The notes under the pieces: model-generated
What the model saw: only the letters and a program-made list of their open reading frames with translations
What the model was told of the DNA's origin: nothing
Database searches by the model: none
Shown here: positions 35,086-43,353 of the stretch, piece by piece
Layout: every line of letters starts with the position of its first letter
Position numbering within the stretch: the stretch's first letter is position 1
Made by a program: the position numbers and the translations under genes
Assembly (NCBI RefSeq): GCF_000702545.1
Contig: NZ_JNIO01000002.1
Span: 894,530 to 958,529, forward strand
Length of the DNA: 64,000 bases
Source of the DNA: Selenomonas sp. AB3002
GTDB taxonomy: Bacteria > Bacillota > Negativicutes > Selenomonadales > Selenomonadaceae
Reading direction: 5' to 3'

Positions 35086-36165
35086 CTATCTCAGTTCGCT
35101 TTCTATCTCCTCGATAGTAGGCAAAGTCCCCTTGAACTCCTCAGGCAGCAACTTGGACAGCTCATACTCGGAAATTCCTATGGGCAGGTTCACCCCCACG
35201 GTGGCGTATTTGGCCAGCACCTCATCCTTGGTCTTGCAGATAAGCAGGCCAATGGTCTGGCCATCGCCCTCTCCCCGCAGCATTCCGTCCACGGCGGCCA
35301 CATAGGTGCTGACCTGGCCAATATCCCTCGGCTCGAATTCCGTCACCTTCACCTCGATGACCACATAAGAGCGCAGCTTGATATGATAGAAAAGCAGGTC
35401 GATAAATTGCTCCGTCTTGCCAACAGTCAGGCGGTATTCCCTTCCCACAAAGGCAAAGCCCTTGCCCAGCTCCAGCAGGAATTTAGTGATGTTGTCCATC
35501 AGCGCATCCTTCAGTTCCTTCTCATGATAGTTTGCCGTCAGCGTCAGGAAGTCGAAGTTATACGGGTCCTTGGTTATCTCCTGGGCCAGCTCGCTCTGCT
35601 CCGGGGGCAGGATGGACGCAAAGTTTGTGACGGCTTTGCCCTGCCGCTCATATAGGTCAGTATCGAGGAAATTCAAAAGCACCGCCCGTGACCAGCCATT
35701 TTCGATAGTCTGCTTGATATAGAAAACAGCCTTGGCCGAATTGCCTTGACATTTCGAGATAATATTACGATGGTGTCCCCATGGAATGCTAAAAAGACTC
35801 TCCATATCCAATTCAGTCACAACTTGTGACTGAATTTCCGTTGAAGCTAATTTAGGCACAACTTGTGACTGAATCAGCGGGCTATAGAGTTGATAGAATC
35901 TTTTTATGTATCTCAGGTTGGTAGGAGACCACCCCTTAATTGTTGGCAGTTCTTGTTGCAAGTCTTTGCTTAAATCATCTATAAACCCGCTTCCCCACCG
36001 GCTCTCCGCCTTCATCTCCACTATGTCCCTGCCCAGTTCCCAGTAAAAGGCCAGCATTTCCCGGTTGACCTTCACCGCGGCCTTGATCTGGCTCTGCCGA
36101 AATTTCTTGCTCAGAGACTGAACCCACTGCTTGTAAGCCAAGTCTTTAGTCAATAATCCACTCAT
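35086..36165 (-). CDS. YhcG/DUF1016 family PD-(D/E)XK nuclease protein
   Basis: A 359-residue protein. The N-terminal DUF1016 region (about 1-165) has REMLAFYWELGRDIVE and GWSPTNLRYIKRFYQLY. The C-terminal nuclease domain (about 190-340) has EQFIDLLFYHIKLRSYVVIEVK, with the D and E-x-K of the PD-(D/E)XK fold. Members are linked to restriction loci and mobile DNA but no partner is present here. A duplicated palindromic element lies in the linker around residues 97-118, giving IQSQVV twice. ATG 36165 is chosen by homology to the usual N terminus. Confidence 0.87.
   Translation of the reverse strand: MSGLLTKDLAYKQWVQSLSKKFRQSQIKAAVKVNREMLAFYWELGRDIVEMKAESRWGSGFIDDLSKDLQQELPTIKGWSPTNLRYIKRFYQLYSPLIQSQVVPKLASTEIQSQVVTELDMESLFSIPWGHHRNIISKCQGNSAKAVFYIKQTIENGWSRAVLLNFLDTDLYERQGKAVTNFASILPPEQSELAQEITKDPYNFDFLTLTANYHEKELKDALMDNITKFLLELGKGFAFVGREYRLTVGKTEQFIDLLFYHIKLRSYVVIEVKVTEFEPRDIGQVSTYVAAVDGMLRGEGDGQTIGLLICKTKDEVLAKYATVGVNLPIGISEYELSKLLPEEFKGTLPTIEEIESELR
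35811..35874. repeat. Palindrome and partial copy inside the yhcG-like gene
   Basis: A perfect 25-base palindrome (arm ATTCAGTCACAA around a central C) at 35811-35835 is followed by an 18-base partial copy (CACAACTTGTGACTGAAT) at 35857-35874. Both are in frame and encode repeated IQSQVV. Confidence 0.85.
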
Positions 36166-36266
36166 TTGCCTGCCGCCTCTCAATAGTTTTTTCTTCTTCC
36201 TCAAATATACTTCAATACTAAATCCCTGGCAACAGAAAAAGCTTTCTAACGCCTCCACTAACAACA

Positions 36267-36302
36267 CGCCCCCTGCGAAGATACCATCCTCACAGGGGGC
36301 GC
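36267..36302 (-). terminator. Intrinsic terminator after the Agp-type gene
   Basis: Stem CGCCCCCTG with CAGGGGGCG. Related in sequence to the terminator at 33997-34027. Confidence 0.7.
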
Positions 36303-36323
36303 TTTCGTTTCTTGTTTTTTCAA

Positions 36324-37634
36324 TCAGGCGGCTTTAACGGCCTTATTGTCGGCGGGCAGCTTGTCGTAGGCATCTATGGCCTGCTGGAAGCGCTGCTGCA
36401 CGTCTTTTAAGAGGTACAGGCCGTCAGCGTTGGCTTTCAGGCCCTTGAGTTTCAGCTGGAACACCTCGGGGGGCGTGTCCAGGGTCAGGGCAGTGCGGTC
36501 ACGGAGCTGGTCGGTGGTCTGGTACACCAGGCTGAAGGCGGCGTATTCTTTGCCGTCCTTGCCGGCGAATTTCTCGATGACCAGCTTGGAGCCGATGGGG
36601 GTCTTCTTCTCGATGCTGCCCCGCAGCTCGTATTCCTCCACCTCCAAGGCAGCCAGCACGCTGGCGATATTAGAGTCATGGCCGCAGAGGAAGGTGAACT
36701 TGCGGCCCTCGGTCTTCAGCTCCTTGTTCATTTCCTCCAAAAGGGGGTGAGCCACATTGACGGCTACGCTGGGGGCGGTGAAGAGCACATCGCCGTAGAC
36801 GTCCTTGACCTTGGCTATCTGCTCCCATTCCTGCTGGGTGAGCTTGTGGCCGAAGCCTGCCTTGGTCTTGTCCTGCTCCTCGTAATACTGGAGAATGAAA
36901 GCGTCACTGGCGGAATTGGCCAGCTTCAGGGAGCCCTTCATAGCAGGTTCCTTGTTCACCTCCAGCAGGATCTGCAGGTCGTCATTCCTGAACTTGGTGA
37001 AGCCGTCCTTCTTGGCCATGGGGGAATCCTTCAGGTCAAGGGTCTTCTCCAGCACCCGGTATTCCTTTTCCATCTTGTCGTTGATGCCCTGCAGGCCCTT
37101 CTGCCCGCCCATGGCGCTGATTTCCTCCATGGCCTGATGGCGGAAAGCATCGCTGACGAAGGTCAGCTGTGGGTTGAACACCGGGTCCATCTTGCTGGGA
37201 GCGAACTTGTGCTCGATGGTCACATTGGCCACCGGCAACATGCCGCTGGAGAAGTACTGGGCAGTGGCAATGGTGCGCTGCATGGAGTTGGCATAAAAGC
37301 GCATCTCCCCCTCTTTAGGCAGGTAGTTCTCCGTCATCAGGCCATCACGCACCAGCCACTGGCGGAAATACTGGCCCATCATGGTCTCCAGCTGGCCGCC
37401 TCTCAGGGAAAGCTCACTGGGGCCGGAGGTCCACTTGAACCACTCATGGGGCGTGAGGTTGCCCAGGGCAGAGCCATTGCCGGACAGGGGAGAGCGGATA
37501 TTGTGGCGGCTCAGCACCACCATTTCCTCCAGATTGTATTTATCCTGAAAATCCGCAGGCCGTTCCGCCTGCACAGCACCAGAAAGAGTCACCAGGGAAA
37601 GGCAGACAGCCGCTGCCACTTTCTTGAAATTCAT
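36324..37634 (-). CDS. agp: Glucose-1-phosphatase-like histidine acid phosphatase
   Basis: A 436-residue secreted protein with a signal peptide (about 1-23, ending VQA). The phosphohistidine motif reads LSRHNIRSPL, with Asn where most acid phosphatases have Gly, as in E. coli Agp. The proton-donor motif is GHDSNIASVLAALE. Further Agp-like stretches are YANSMQRTIATAQYF and MDPVFNP. The enzyme likely releases phosphate from sugar phosphates or phytate in the periplasm. ATG 37634 has GGAGG eight bases upstream. It shares its promoter design with the HAD phosphatase gene. Confidence 0.92.
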   Translation of the reverse strand: MNFKKVAAAVCLSLVTLSGAVQAERPADFQDKYNLEEMVVLSRHNIRSPLSGNGSALGNLTPHEWFKWTSGPSELSLRGGQLETMMGQYFRQWLVRDGLMTENYLPKEGEMRFYANSMQRTIATAQYFSSGMLPVANVTIEHKFAPSKMDPVFNPQLTFVSDAFRHQAMEEISAMGGQKGLQGINDKMEKEYRVLEKTLDLKDSPMAKKDGFTKFRNDDLQILLEVNKEPAMKGSLKLANSASDAFILQYYEEQDKTKAGFGHKLTQQEWEQIAKVKDVYGDVLFTAPSVAVNVAHPLLEEMNKELKTEGRKFTFLCGHDSNIASVLAALEVEEYELRGSIEKKTPIGSKLVIEKFAGKDGKEYAAFSLVYQTTDQLRDRTALTLDTPPEVFQLKLKGLKANADGLYLLKDVQQRFQQAIDAYDKLPADNKAVKAA

Positions 37635-37680
37635 GACTAAGCCTCCTAAGAAGTTCTCTCGTGTTTTCTCTACGGTGCTA

Positions 37681-37745
37681 ATTATAGGACCGATATCAGG
37701 AAGAAACAATCCAAAATACCGTAAAAATGTCCATAAAAATGAAGT
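37681..37745 (-). promoter_or_regulatory. Promoter with Pho-box-like repeats (Agp-type phosphatase)
   Basis: On the minus strand, TATAAT (37681-37686) and TTGTTT (37704-37709) are 17 bases apart. Upstream T-rich repeats (ATTTTTATGGA, ATTTTTACGGT, ATTTTGGATTG) match those before the HAD phosphatase gene base for base over much of their length. Confidence 0.7.
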
Positions 37746-37793
37746 TATATCCAATAAAAAACTTCTCCGCTTTTGCAGAGAAGTTCTCGATAT

Positions 37794-38264
37794 TCACGCC
37801 AGCACCGGCTCATTTTCCTTTTCCGGCCAGACATAGAGTGCCAGATAGAGCACCCAGAGCAGAATCTGCAGCAAGACATTGGGCAGCATCAGCAGGATAA
37901 TGGCTATGGCGCCTATGACCTTGCCGCCCTTCAGGGCCCTGGCCCGGCGCACCAGGATAGCTATCATCAGGGAGAAGTAGATGACGTAAAGGGGCGTCAG
38001 GAGCCAGAAAATAGCGTACATCATAGGCGTGAAACTTCCCATTTCCTTCAGGACTTCCATGGTGCCTGCCAGAGTGGCCACGCCGAAGAACATGGCCAGC
38101 ATCAAGAGCAGTTCCTTCCACCACCAGCTGAAAAATTCCTTTTTCCCCAGGGCCTCTCCCAGCCGGTACCAGCTGAGTTTCTGCCTGTTGCCTATCCACA
38201 GGAGCATCAGGGAAAACAGCAGTCCGCTGGCATTTTCATACAGCAGGAAAATCTTCTCGTCCAT
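37794..38264 (-). CDS. Small polytopic membrane protein, paralogue 1
   Basis: A 156-residue protein with about four membrane segments and no recognised family. It is similar to the preceding gene product: LLWIGNRQKLSWYRLGEALGKK here against LLWFGNRRGWKWYALDKAMDKK there. Its ATG directly follows the TAA of that gene (TAAATG), so the two are co-translated. It may be half of a tandem-duplicated membrane complex. Confidence 0.65.
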   Translation of the reverse strand: MDEKIFLLYENASGLLFSLMLLWIGNRQKLSWYRLGEALGKKEFFSWWWKELLLMLAMFFGVATLAGTMEVLKEMGSFTPMMYAIFWLLTPLYVIYFSLMIAILVRRARALKGGKVIGAIAIILLMLPNVLLQILLWVLYLALYVWPEKENEPVLA

Positions 38265-38783
38265 TTATGCCTCGCCTCCCATCAGTACAGCAGCGTCTTC
38301 CTCCCCGCCCTCCGGCACATCCTTTTCAGTCATGAAATAAAGGACCAGGCAGGGCAGCCAATAGGTCACAGGCGCAATCATGGTCAGCGGCGGCATGAGG
38401 GCAAAGGCGGCAATCATGGTCCCCTGCTCGTATCTCAGGGCCTTGGCCCGCTTGATGATGACCGCCAGCATCAGGGCGTAGAGCACCACAGAAACAGGCA
38501 GCATGGGCAGCACTCCCAGCAGCAGATATTTCCCAGCCTCCAGTCCCAGCAGCATCTTCATTTCCAGTATGGCGCCGAAGACAACGCCCCCCAGACAGAT
38601 GGCAGCCGACACTCCCATCAGGATTCCCCATCGGCGCAGATAGGTTTTCTTATCCATCGCCTTATCAAGAGCATACCACTTCCACCCCCGCCTGTTTCCA
38701 AACCAAAGCAGCAGGAAAGCCAGCGCAAAAACCAGCAGCTTGCCCACCACGGCGACAATCATTACATCTGTGTCATATCCCAT
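38265..38783 (-). CDS. Small polytopic membrane protein, paralogue 2
   Basis: A 172-residue protein with about four membrane segments, including LLVFALAFLLLWFGN and ILMGVSAAICLGGVVFGAIL. It is paralogous to the next gene. I do not recognise a family. It is the upstream member of a two-gene unit starting just after a short promoter gap (38784-38873). Confidence 0.65.
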   Translation of the reverse strand: MGYDTDVMIVAVVGKLLVFALAFLLLWFGNRRGWKWYALDKAMDKKTYLRRWGILMGVSAAICLGGVVFGAILEMKMLLGLEAGKYLLLGVLPMLPVSVVLYALMLAVIIKRAKALRYEQGTMIAAFALMPPLTMIAPVTYWLPCLVLYFMTEKDVPEGGEEDAAVLMGGEA

Positions 38784-38873
38784 GTGTTTATCTCCTTTCC
38801 AAAACTGTTACCAGGAAAGGATAGCACACCATGATTAGAATTTTCTTAGATGCAAAAAAATAAGGCAGGGGAA

Positions 38874-39677
38874 TCAATCCTCTGCCTCAGCCTTATTATC
38901 TTCAAATGTCAGGTCATACAGTTCCACCATGTCCTTGATATGCTGGTAGGCTGGACCGCTGAACTCGGCGGTGACGCTCTTGCCTCCCTGCTGATAGTAG
39001 GTCATGGTGCCGTAGCCGGCGGCGGCCACAGCCCGGAAGGCTTCCATCCATGATTCGTCAGCCACGCCGGTGTAGCGCTCCGACAGCCATTCCGCGTCAG
39101 GAGCCAGCGCTTTCTGACGCTTCTGGGGGTTCAGGTGGAACTCGTAGTGCTTGCCTCCGGCCTTGATGACGAAGCTGTCACCGAAAATCCAGGCCTCGCC
39201 GTTGCCATCCTTGATGTTGTAGTAGTAATAGATCTCATACTGCAGGCGGCAGCTGCGGCCCACCGCCAGACTGGGGTTCAGGTACAGCCCTGAAGGAGGC
39301 TGGTCCGGCTTGTAGTAGCTGTAGATGGTCACAGTGCCATTCTTGTTCTTCTCCATGGCAGCCGTGAGCCTGGCCATATTCCTTTCCCTGACGGCAGCGT
39401 TCTTTCTGGCCTCCTGCTTGGCCTTTGCCTCCTCAGCCGCTTTGGCTGCGGCCTCAGCTTTGGCCCTGGCCAGCTCTGCCTTGTCGGCCCCCTCCGGTTT
39501 TTCTTCCGGCGGTGGTCCCGGGGGCGTTCCCGGCGGAGGCGGCGGGGGCACTTCCCCAGCCTCGGCCTCTATGGGAGGGGGCATCATATAAGTGTAGTAA
39601 TAATAGGCAGCCCCGCCTGCAACGCAGACCACGATGTAGGTCAGGAGCGCCGTCACCAATATCTTGGTATTGCTCAT
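38874..39677 (-). CDS. Membrane-anchored protein with Pro-rich and TolA-like Ala/Lys segment
   Basis: A 267-residue protein: N-terminal membrane helix (about 6-28), a Pro-rich linker (about 34-62, with PPPPPPGTPPGPPP), an Ala/Lys/Glu coiled coil (about 65-105) and a C-terminal domain of about 150 residues rich in Tyr. The arrangement is like TolA or TonB spacers that span the periplasm, but the C-terminal domain is not recognised. It lies upstream of two small membrane proteins and downstream of mscL on the same strand. Confidence 0.7.
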   Translation of the reverse strand: MSNTKILVTALLTYIVVCVAGGAAYYYYTYMMPPPIEAEAGEVPPPPPPGTPPGPPPEEKPEGADKAELARAKAEAAAKAAEEAKAKQEARKNAAVRERNMARLTAAMEKNKNGTVTIYSYYKPDQPPSGLYLNPSLAVGRSCRLQYEIYYYYNIKDGNGEAWIFGDSFVIKAGGKHYEFHLNPQKRQKALAPDAEWLSERYTGVADESWMEAFRAVAAAGYGTMTYYQQGGKSVTAEFSGPAYQHIKDMVELYDLTFEDNKAEAED

Positions 39678-39729
39678 ATACTCCCCTCCCTCCTTATGAA
39701 AATTCCCGCAGGCTCCCCCGGCACTTGCC

Positions 39730-40161
39730 TCAGTTCAGTTCGGAAGTGCAGTGGGGGCAGCGGGTGGCCTCCTCGGGAATCTCCGTCTTGCAGTAAGGGC
39801 AGAGATGGGGCTCGGGAGCAGCCTCTTCCTTCTTGGGCATGAGCTTGTTCACCTGACGGATCAGCATGAATATGGCGAAGGCCACGATGAGGAAGTCCAC
39901 CACAGAGTTCAGGAAAGCACCGTAGGCGATGACAGGCAGCCCTGCTTCCTTGGCCTCAGCCAGCGTGGCGGCAGGAGTGGAGGAAAGATTGATGAAGAGA
40001 TTGGAAAAATCAACATTTCCCAGAATAAGTCCCAAAGGCGGCATGAGCAGGTCATTGACGAAGGAAGTGACAATCTTGCCGAAGGCGGCACCGATGATGA
40101 TACCTACTGCCATGTCCAGCACATTGCCCCGCATGATGAATTTCTTGAATTCTTCTACCAT
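39730..40161 (-). CDS. mscL: Large-conductance mechanosensitive channel MscL with C-terminal zinc ribbon
   Basis: A 143-residue protein. The N-terminal amphipathic helix and first pore helix ([23 protein letters not shown]), the loop and the second helix ([21 protein letters not shown]) are typical of MscL. The usual C-terminal helical bundle is followed by a double CxxC zinc-ribbon tail (CPYCKTEI then CPHCTSEL). MscL opens under membrane tension and releases solutes during osmotic down-shock. AAGGAGG precedes the ATG. Confidence 0.93.
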   Translation of the reverse strand: MVEEFKKFIMRGNVLDMAVGIIIGAAFGKIVTSFVNDLLMPPLGLILGNVDFSNLFINLSSTPAATLAEAKEAGLPVIAYGAFLNSVVDFLIVAFAIFMLIRQVNKLMPKKEEAAPEPHLCPYCKTEIPEEATRCPHCTSELN

Positions 40162-40281
40162 AATAAAACCTCCTTATAAATTATGAAAAATAAATGAACT
40201 CTTTACATTGTAACAAATGCTCCCGGCTTTTTCCACCCTGCACACCCAGGGCCAAAGCCGGAGCAGGAAGGAGGCCCATCC

Positions 40282-41295
40282 TCAGGCGCTCACATTTCCC
40301 GCTTCATCTGCCTCTACTTCCAGGCCCTCCCGGTCATAGTAGACAGCCTTTTTCCTGCACACCAGCCCCAGGGAGCTGTAGAAGTCCTGTCCCACATTTC
40401 CCCCCTTGATGATGCCGAAAGTGATCAGCAGCTCCACAAAGGTGCTTTCCTGCATGCCATCCACAAAGGGGATTTCCATGAACTCGCCGTTCCTGCCCAT
40501 GCCCAGGACCAGCCTGAGCTTGTCCTGGCGGCGGGCCAGATAATTGTGGGCGCTGACGGAAATGGACTTGAAGCACTTCTCGCTTTCCCCTCCGGGCTGG
40601 CTGAAGGAAATCTTCAGTTCCCTTTTCAGTTCTGAAGCCTTCTTGCCTCCGACCTTTTTCTTCGCAACCTTGGGCTTTTTCTTGGGGGCAGGCACCAGCT
40701 CATGGGTTTCCATGACCTGGGGGCTGGGAAGGGGCGGCTCCTCCTTCTTCTTCCAGAGCCGCTGGGGGAACTTGATGATGTTCCTGGCCCCGGTCAGCAG
40801 TTTGGTGCGCAGGTTCTCATGGGGCTGCTCCAGCTGCCGCCCCACCAGCTTGTCCAGCTCGATGACCTCCACAGAAGCCGCCTCTCCTGCCTCCGTGCGC
40901 TTGATGGCCTGCCTGAGGCTCTCGGTGCCCACGTGGTTGGCGGCGTAGATGATGAGCTTCTTCTTCCGCTCTGCTGCCAGATATGCCAGGGGCGCAAAAT
41001 CCCTGTCGTTGGACAGGATGGCGATTTTCTTCACCGAGCGCCTGAGGCAAAGCTCCCGGCTCCCCAGCATCACCAGCCAGGTATCTGCCGAATCCTTCCC
41101 CAGGTCGCTGTTCACCAGATGGAACCTGGTTCCCTCCAGCAGCAGATAGTCATGAGGCACCGCCTTGCGGTTTCCCACGCAGTAACACTCCCGTACCTTG
41201 AAATTCTGGCAAAGCCAGACATACAGCGGCACCCCCCACTTGGGCGAGGCGTTCTCCGCATCAATGAACACGACTAAATCTCCAGATAATGACAT
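40282..41295 (-). CDS. NYN domain (PIN-like) putative RNase
   Basis: A 337-residue protein. The N-terminal NYN domain (about 1-150) has VVFIDAENAS with the leading acidic pair, DSADTWLVML and ILSNDRDFAPLA, which give the acidic cluster of PIN-like nucleases. A Lys-rich linker follows (about 190-240). The C-terminal region (about 240-337) may hold a winged-helix or other RNA-binding unit that I cannot name. ATG 41295 follows GGAGC. The substrate is unknown. Confidence 0.82.
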   Translation of the reverse strand: MSLSGDLVVFIDAENASPKWGVPLYVWLCQNFKVRECYCVGNRKAVPHDYLLLEGTRFHLVNSDLGKDSADTWLVMLGSRELCLRRSVKKIAILSNDRDFAPLAYLAAERKKKLIIYAANHVGTESLRQAIKRTEAGEAASVEVIELDKLVGRQLEQPHENLRTKLLTGARNIIKFPQRLWKKKEEPPLPSPQVMETHELVPAPKKKPKVAKKKVGGKKASELKRELKISFSQPGGESEKCFKSISVSAHNYLARRQDKLRLVLGMGRNGEFMEIPFVDGMQESTFVELLITFGIIKGGNVGQDFYSSLGLVCRKKAVYYDREGLEVEADEAGNVSA

Positions 41296-41530
41296 ACTAT
41301 GCTCCGTCTTTCGTAGTTTTTTGCTGCCGTCAGCCCTTTGCCGGACTGACCTGTTCATATTTTAACACCATTCCCATAAAAGTCATACCTTATCTATTCG
41401 CCGCCAAAGACTATCTTCCTGCCATGCCTGACTGATGTCCACCAGATTGTCAAAAAAACGCCCGGTGTCCACCTATTGAGCACATTTCTGATTGTCAGCC
41501 AATCAGCGATACTGTATACTTATGTCTGCT

Positions 41531-41680
41531 TGACACTCCCCATGCGTAAACGCAGGGGATTCTTGGTTCGCTGAACACTGCGGCCTAACCGTAGTTATTC
41601 CGACTTACACGTTCTCCCCAAGCGTGAATTTCCGTGTGTCCCACGGTACTGATTTATGTTAGGCAATCTGTTTTTGCTCT
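41531..41680 (-). ncRNA. Probable TnpB guide RNA (omega RNA) region
   Basis: TnpB proteins use an RNA copied from the tnpB 3' end and the right end of the element as guide. The segment from the tnpB stop to the right-end hairpin is about 125 bases and rich in short stems. Placement is inferred from the family; no separate promoter or exact ends can be given. Confidence 0.45.
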
Positions 41681-42780
41681 ATTGCCTTTCGCAGTATGTT
41701 TATTGCGGCATTGGTATCTCGCTCATGGTGTGAGCTACATGCAGGGCAAGTCCAATCCCTGATACCAAGATTTTTAGTTTCCGTGTTCTGATAGCCACAT
41801 TCAGAACAGGTTTGGCTAGACGGGTAGAATGTATCTACCTTCAGAACGTCAGAGCCATGCAATTCTGCCTTATACTCAAGCTGACGGAAGAACTCAGACC
41901 AGCTTACATCTGATATGGCACGAGCCAATTTATGGTTCTTCAGCATATTCTTGATTTGTAAGTGCTCTATGGCTATAGTTTTATTCTGCCTGACCAATAC
42001 AGTTGATGTCTTGTGCAGGAAGTCCCTGCGGATATTGGATATACGCTCATGTACTCTGGCAACACGGATTCTGGCTTTGCCGCGATTTGCAGACCTTGGC
42101 ATTTTTCGAGAAAGCTTTCTTTGCTCTCGAACCAACTTTCTAGTCAAACACCGCAGGATTCTGGGATTGGCAACAGTATTTCCATTACTGTCTGAATAGA
42201 ACTCTTTCAAACCTACATCAATGCCTATTTCTCCGCCGTCATTGGTCTTGAGCAAACTTCCCCTGTCCAATTCTACACACAAAGACACAAAATATTTACC
42301 AGAAGCAGCACGGCTGACCGTAGCATTGAGGATTCGCCCGTCAAATTCACGGCTCTGCTTGATTTTCACAGCTCCGATTTTTGGCAGTTTAATTCGATTC
42401 CTTATGATACGTATACCGTTTCCCTGATTCCTGGTGCGGTAGGATTGGCTATGGTTATGCTTAGACTTGAAGCGTGGGTATCTTGATTGGTGCTTGAAGA
42501 AATTCTGGTATGCTATATCGAGATTCTTCAAGGACTCCTGCAATGCCATGCTGTCCACCTCTTTCAGCCAGCCATACTCCTCATACTTTTTCAAGTCCGT
42601 CAGCATAGCACTGGTCTGATTGTAGGTTACAGACTTATGGTTTGCAGTCCATTCATCTCTACGGATGGCGAGAAAATGATTGAACACAAATCGGCAACAG
42701 CCCAGAGTACGGTTAATTAGTTCTTGCTGGGCATGGTTCGGATATATTCTGAATTTGAAGCCCATTGTGTACTTGTCCAT
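41659..42780 (-). CDS. tnpB: TnpB RNA-guided nuclease
   Basis: A 373-residue TnpB with full-length layout: an N-terminal helical and beta part (FKFRIYPNHAQQELINRTLG), RuvC motif I in GIDVGLKEF, motif II Glu in IAIEHLQIKNM, a zinc finger (CSECGYQN and CPACSSHHERD) and motif III Asp in RDTNAAINI. All catalytic residues are present, so it is likely active. It starts four bases after the tnpA stop. Confidence 0.95.
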   Translation of the reverse strand: MDKYTMGFKFRIYPNHAQQELINRTLGCCRFVFNHFLAIRRDEWTANHKSVTYNQTSAMLTDLKKYEEYGWLKEVDSMALQESLKNLDIAYQNFFKHQSRYPRFKSKHNHSQSYRTRNQGNGIRIIRNRIKLPKIGAVKIKQSREFDGRILNATVSRAASGKYFVSLCVELDRGSLLKTNDGGEIGIDVGLKEFYSDSNGNTVANPRILRCLTRKLVREQRKLSRKMPRSANRGKARIRVARVHERISNIRRDFLHKTSTVLVRQNKTIAIEHLQIKNMLKNHKLARAISDVSWSEFFRQLEYKAELHGSDVLKVDTFYPSSQTCSECGYQNTETKNLGIRDWTCPACSSHHERDTNAAINILRKAIEQKQIA

Positions 42781-42784
42781 TTTC

Positions 42785-43195
42785 TCACTTCCTTTGCGAT
42801 GTTTTCTGGCTCTCGATATACTGCTTCACGATGTTAAGCGGAGCACCGCCGACAGTAGAGCAGAAATAGCTGTTTGTCCACAAGCTTGGTAACTTAGTAG
42901 TAAGCCATGGAAATTCCTGCCTCAAGATACGAGAGGTCTTCCCTTTTATAGTTTTTACGGCTTTGTGTATGCCGAATTGAGGGGGAACCTCCAGCAGAAG
43001 GTGTACGTGGTCTGGCATGATTTCCATTTCGATTACATCGACCTGGATTTCTTCGCAGATTGACTTGACCAGCTCCTTCAGTCTGGTGTCAACGCCATTG
43101 ACCAAGACTTTTCTGCGGTATTTGGGGCAGAACACAATATGGTATTTGCATGAATATACTACATTGTGACTCGAGTGGTATTTGATTTCTCCCAT
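42785..43195 (-). CDS. tnpA: TnpA, IS200-like HUH transposase
   Basis: A 136-residue Y1 transposase. The HUH metal site is in MPDHVHLLLEV and the catalytic Tyr in VKQYIESQ. It cuts and joins single-stranded ends at the subterminal hairpins. The protein is complete and of normal length. Confidence 0.95.
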   Translation of the reverse strand: MGEIKYHSSHNVVYSCKYHIVFCPKYRRKVLVNGVDTRLKELVKSICEEIQVDVIEMEIMPDHVHLLLEVPPQFGIHKAVKTIKGKTSRILRQEFPWLTTKLPSLWTNSYFCSTVGGAPLNIVKQYIESQKTSQRK

Positions 43196-43353
43196 ATTCG
43201 TATTATACTACTCCAAGAAAACTAATACAACACTATCTAGGTTGTCTGGCTTCAATTGCTTTCGCAAATTCGCCAGACCCGCCTTATATCCCCATAGCTG
43301 AAGCTAGGGGTTTTACGGCGGTTTGGATAAATATTATTTCAGAGGTGCCTGCC

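Larger units (their letters stand above)
41531..43315 (-). mobile_element. Intact IS200/IS605-family insertion sequence
   Basis: The element has tnpA followed by tnpB, both uninterrupted, on the minus strand. Subterminal hairpins mark both ends: CCCCATGCGT paired with ACGCAGGGG at 41538-41558 (right end, followed by GTGTCAA) and CCCCATAGCT paired with AGCTAGGGG at 43290-43310 (left end). There is no target duplication or terminal inverted repeat, as expected for this family. End positions are uncertain by several bases. The left end lies about 40 bases before the start codon of an M20 peptidase gene. Confidence 0.88.
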
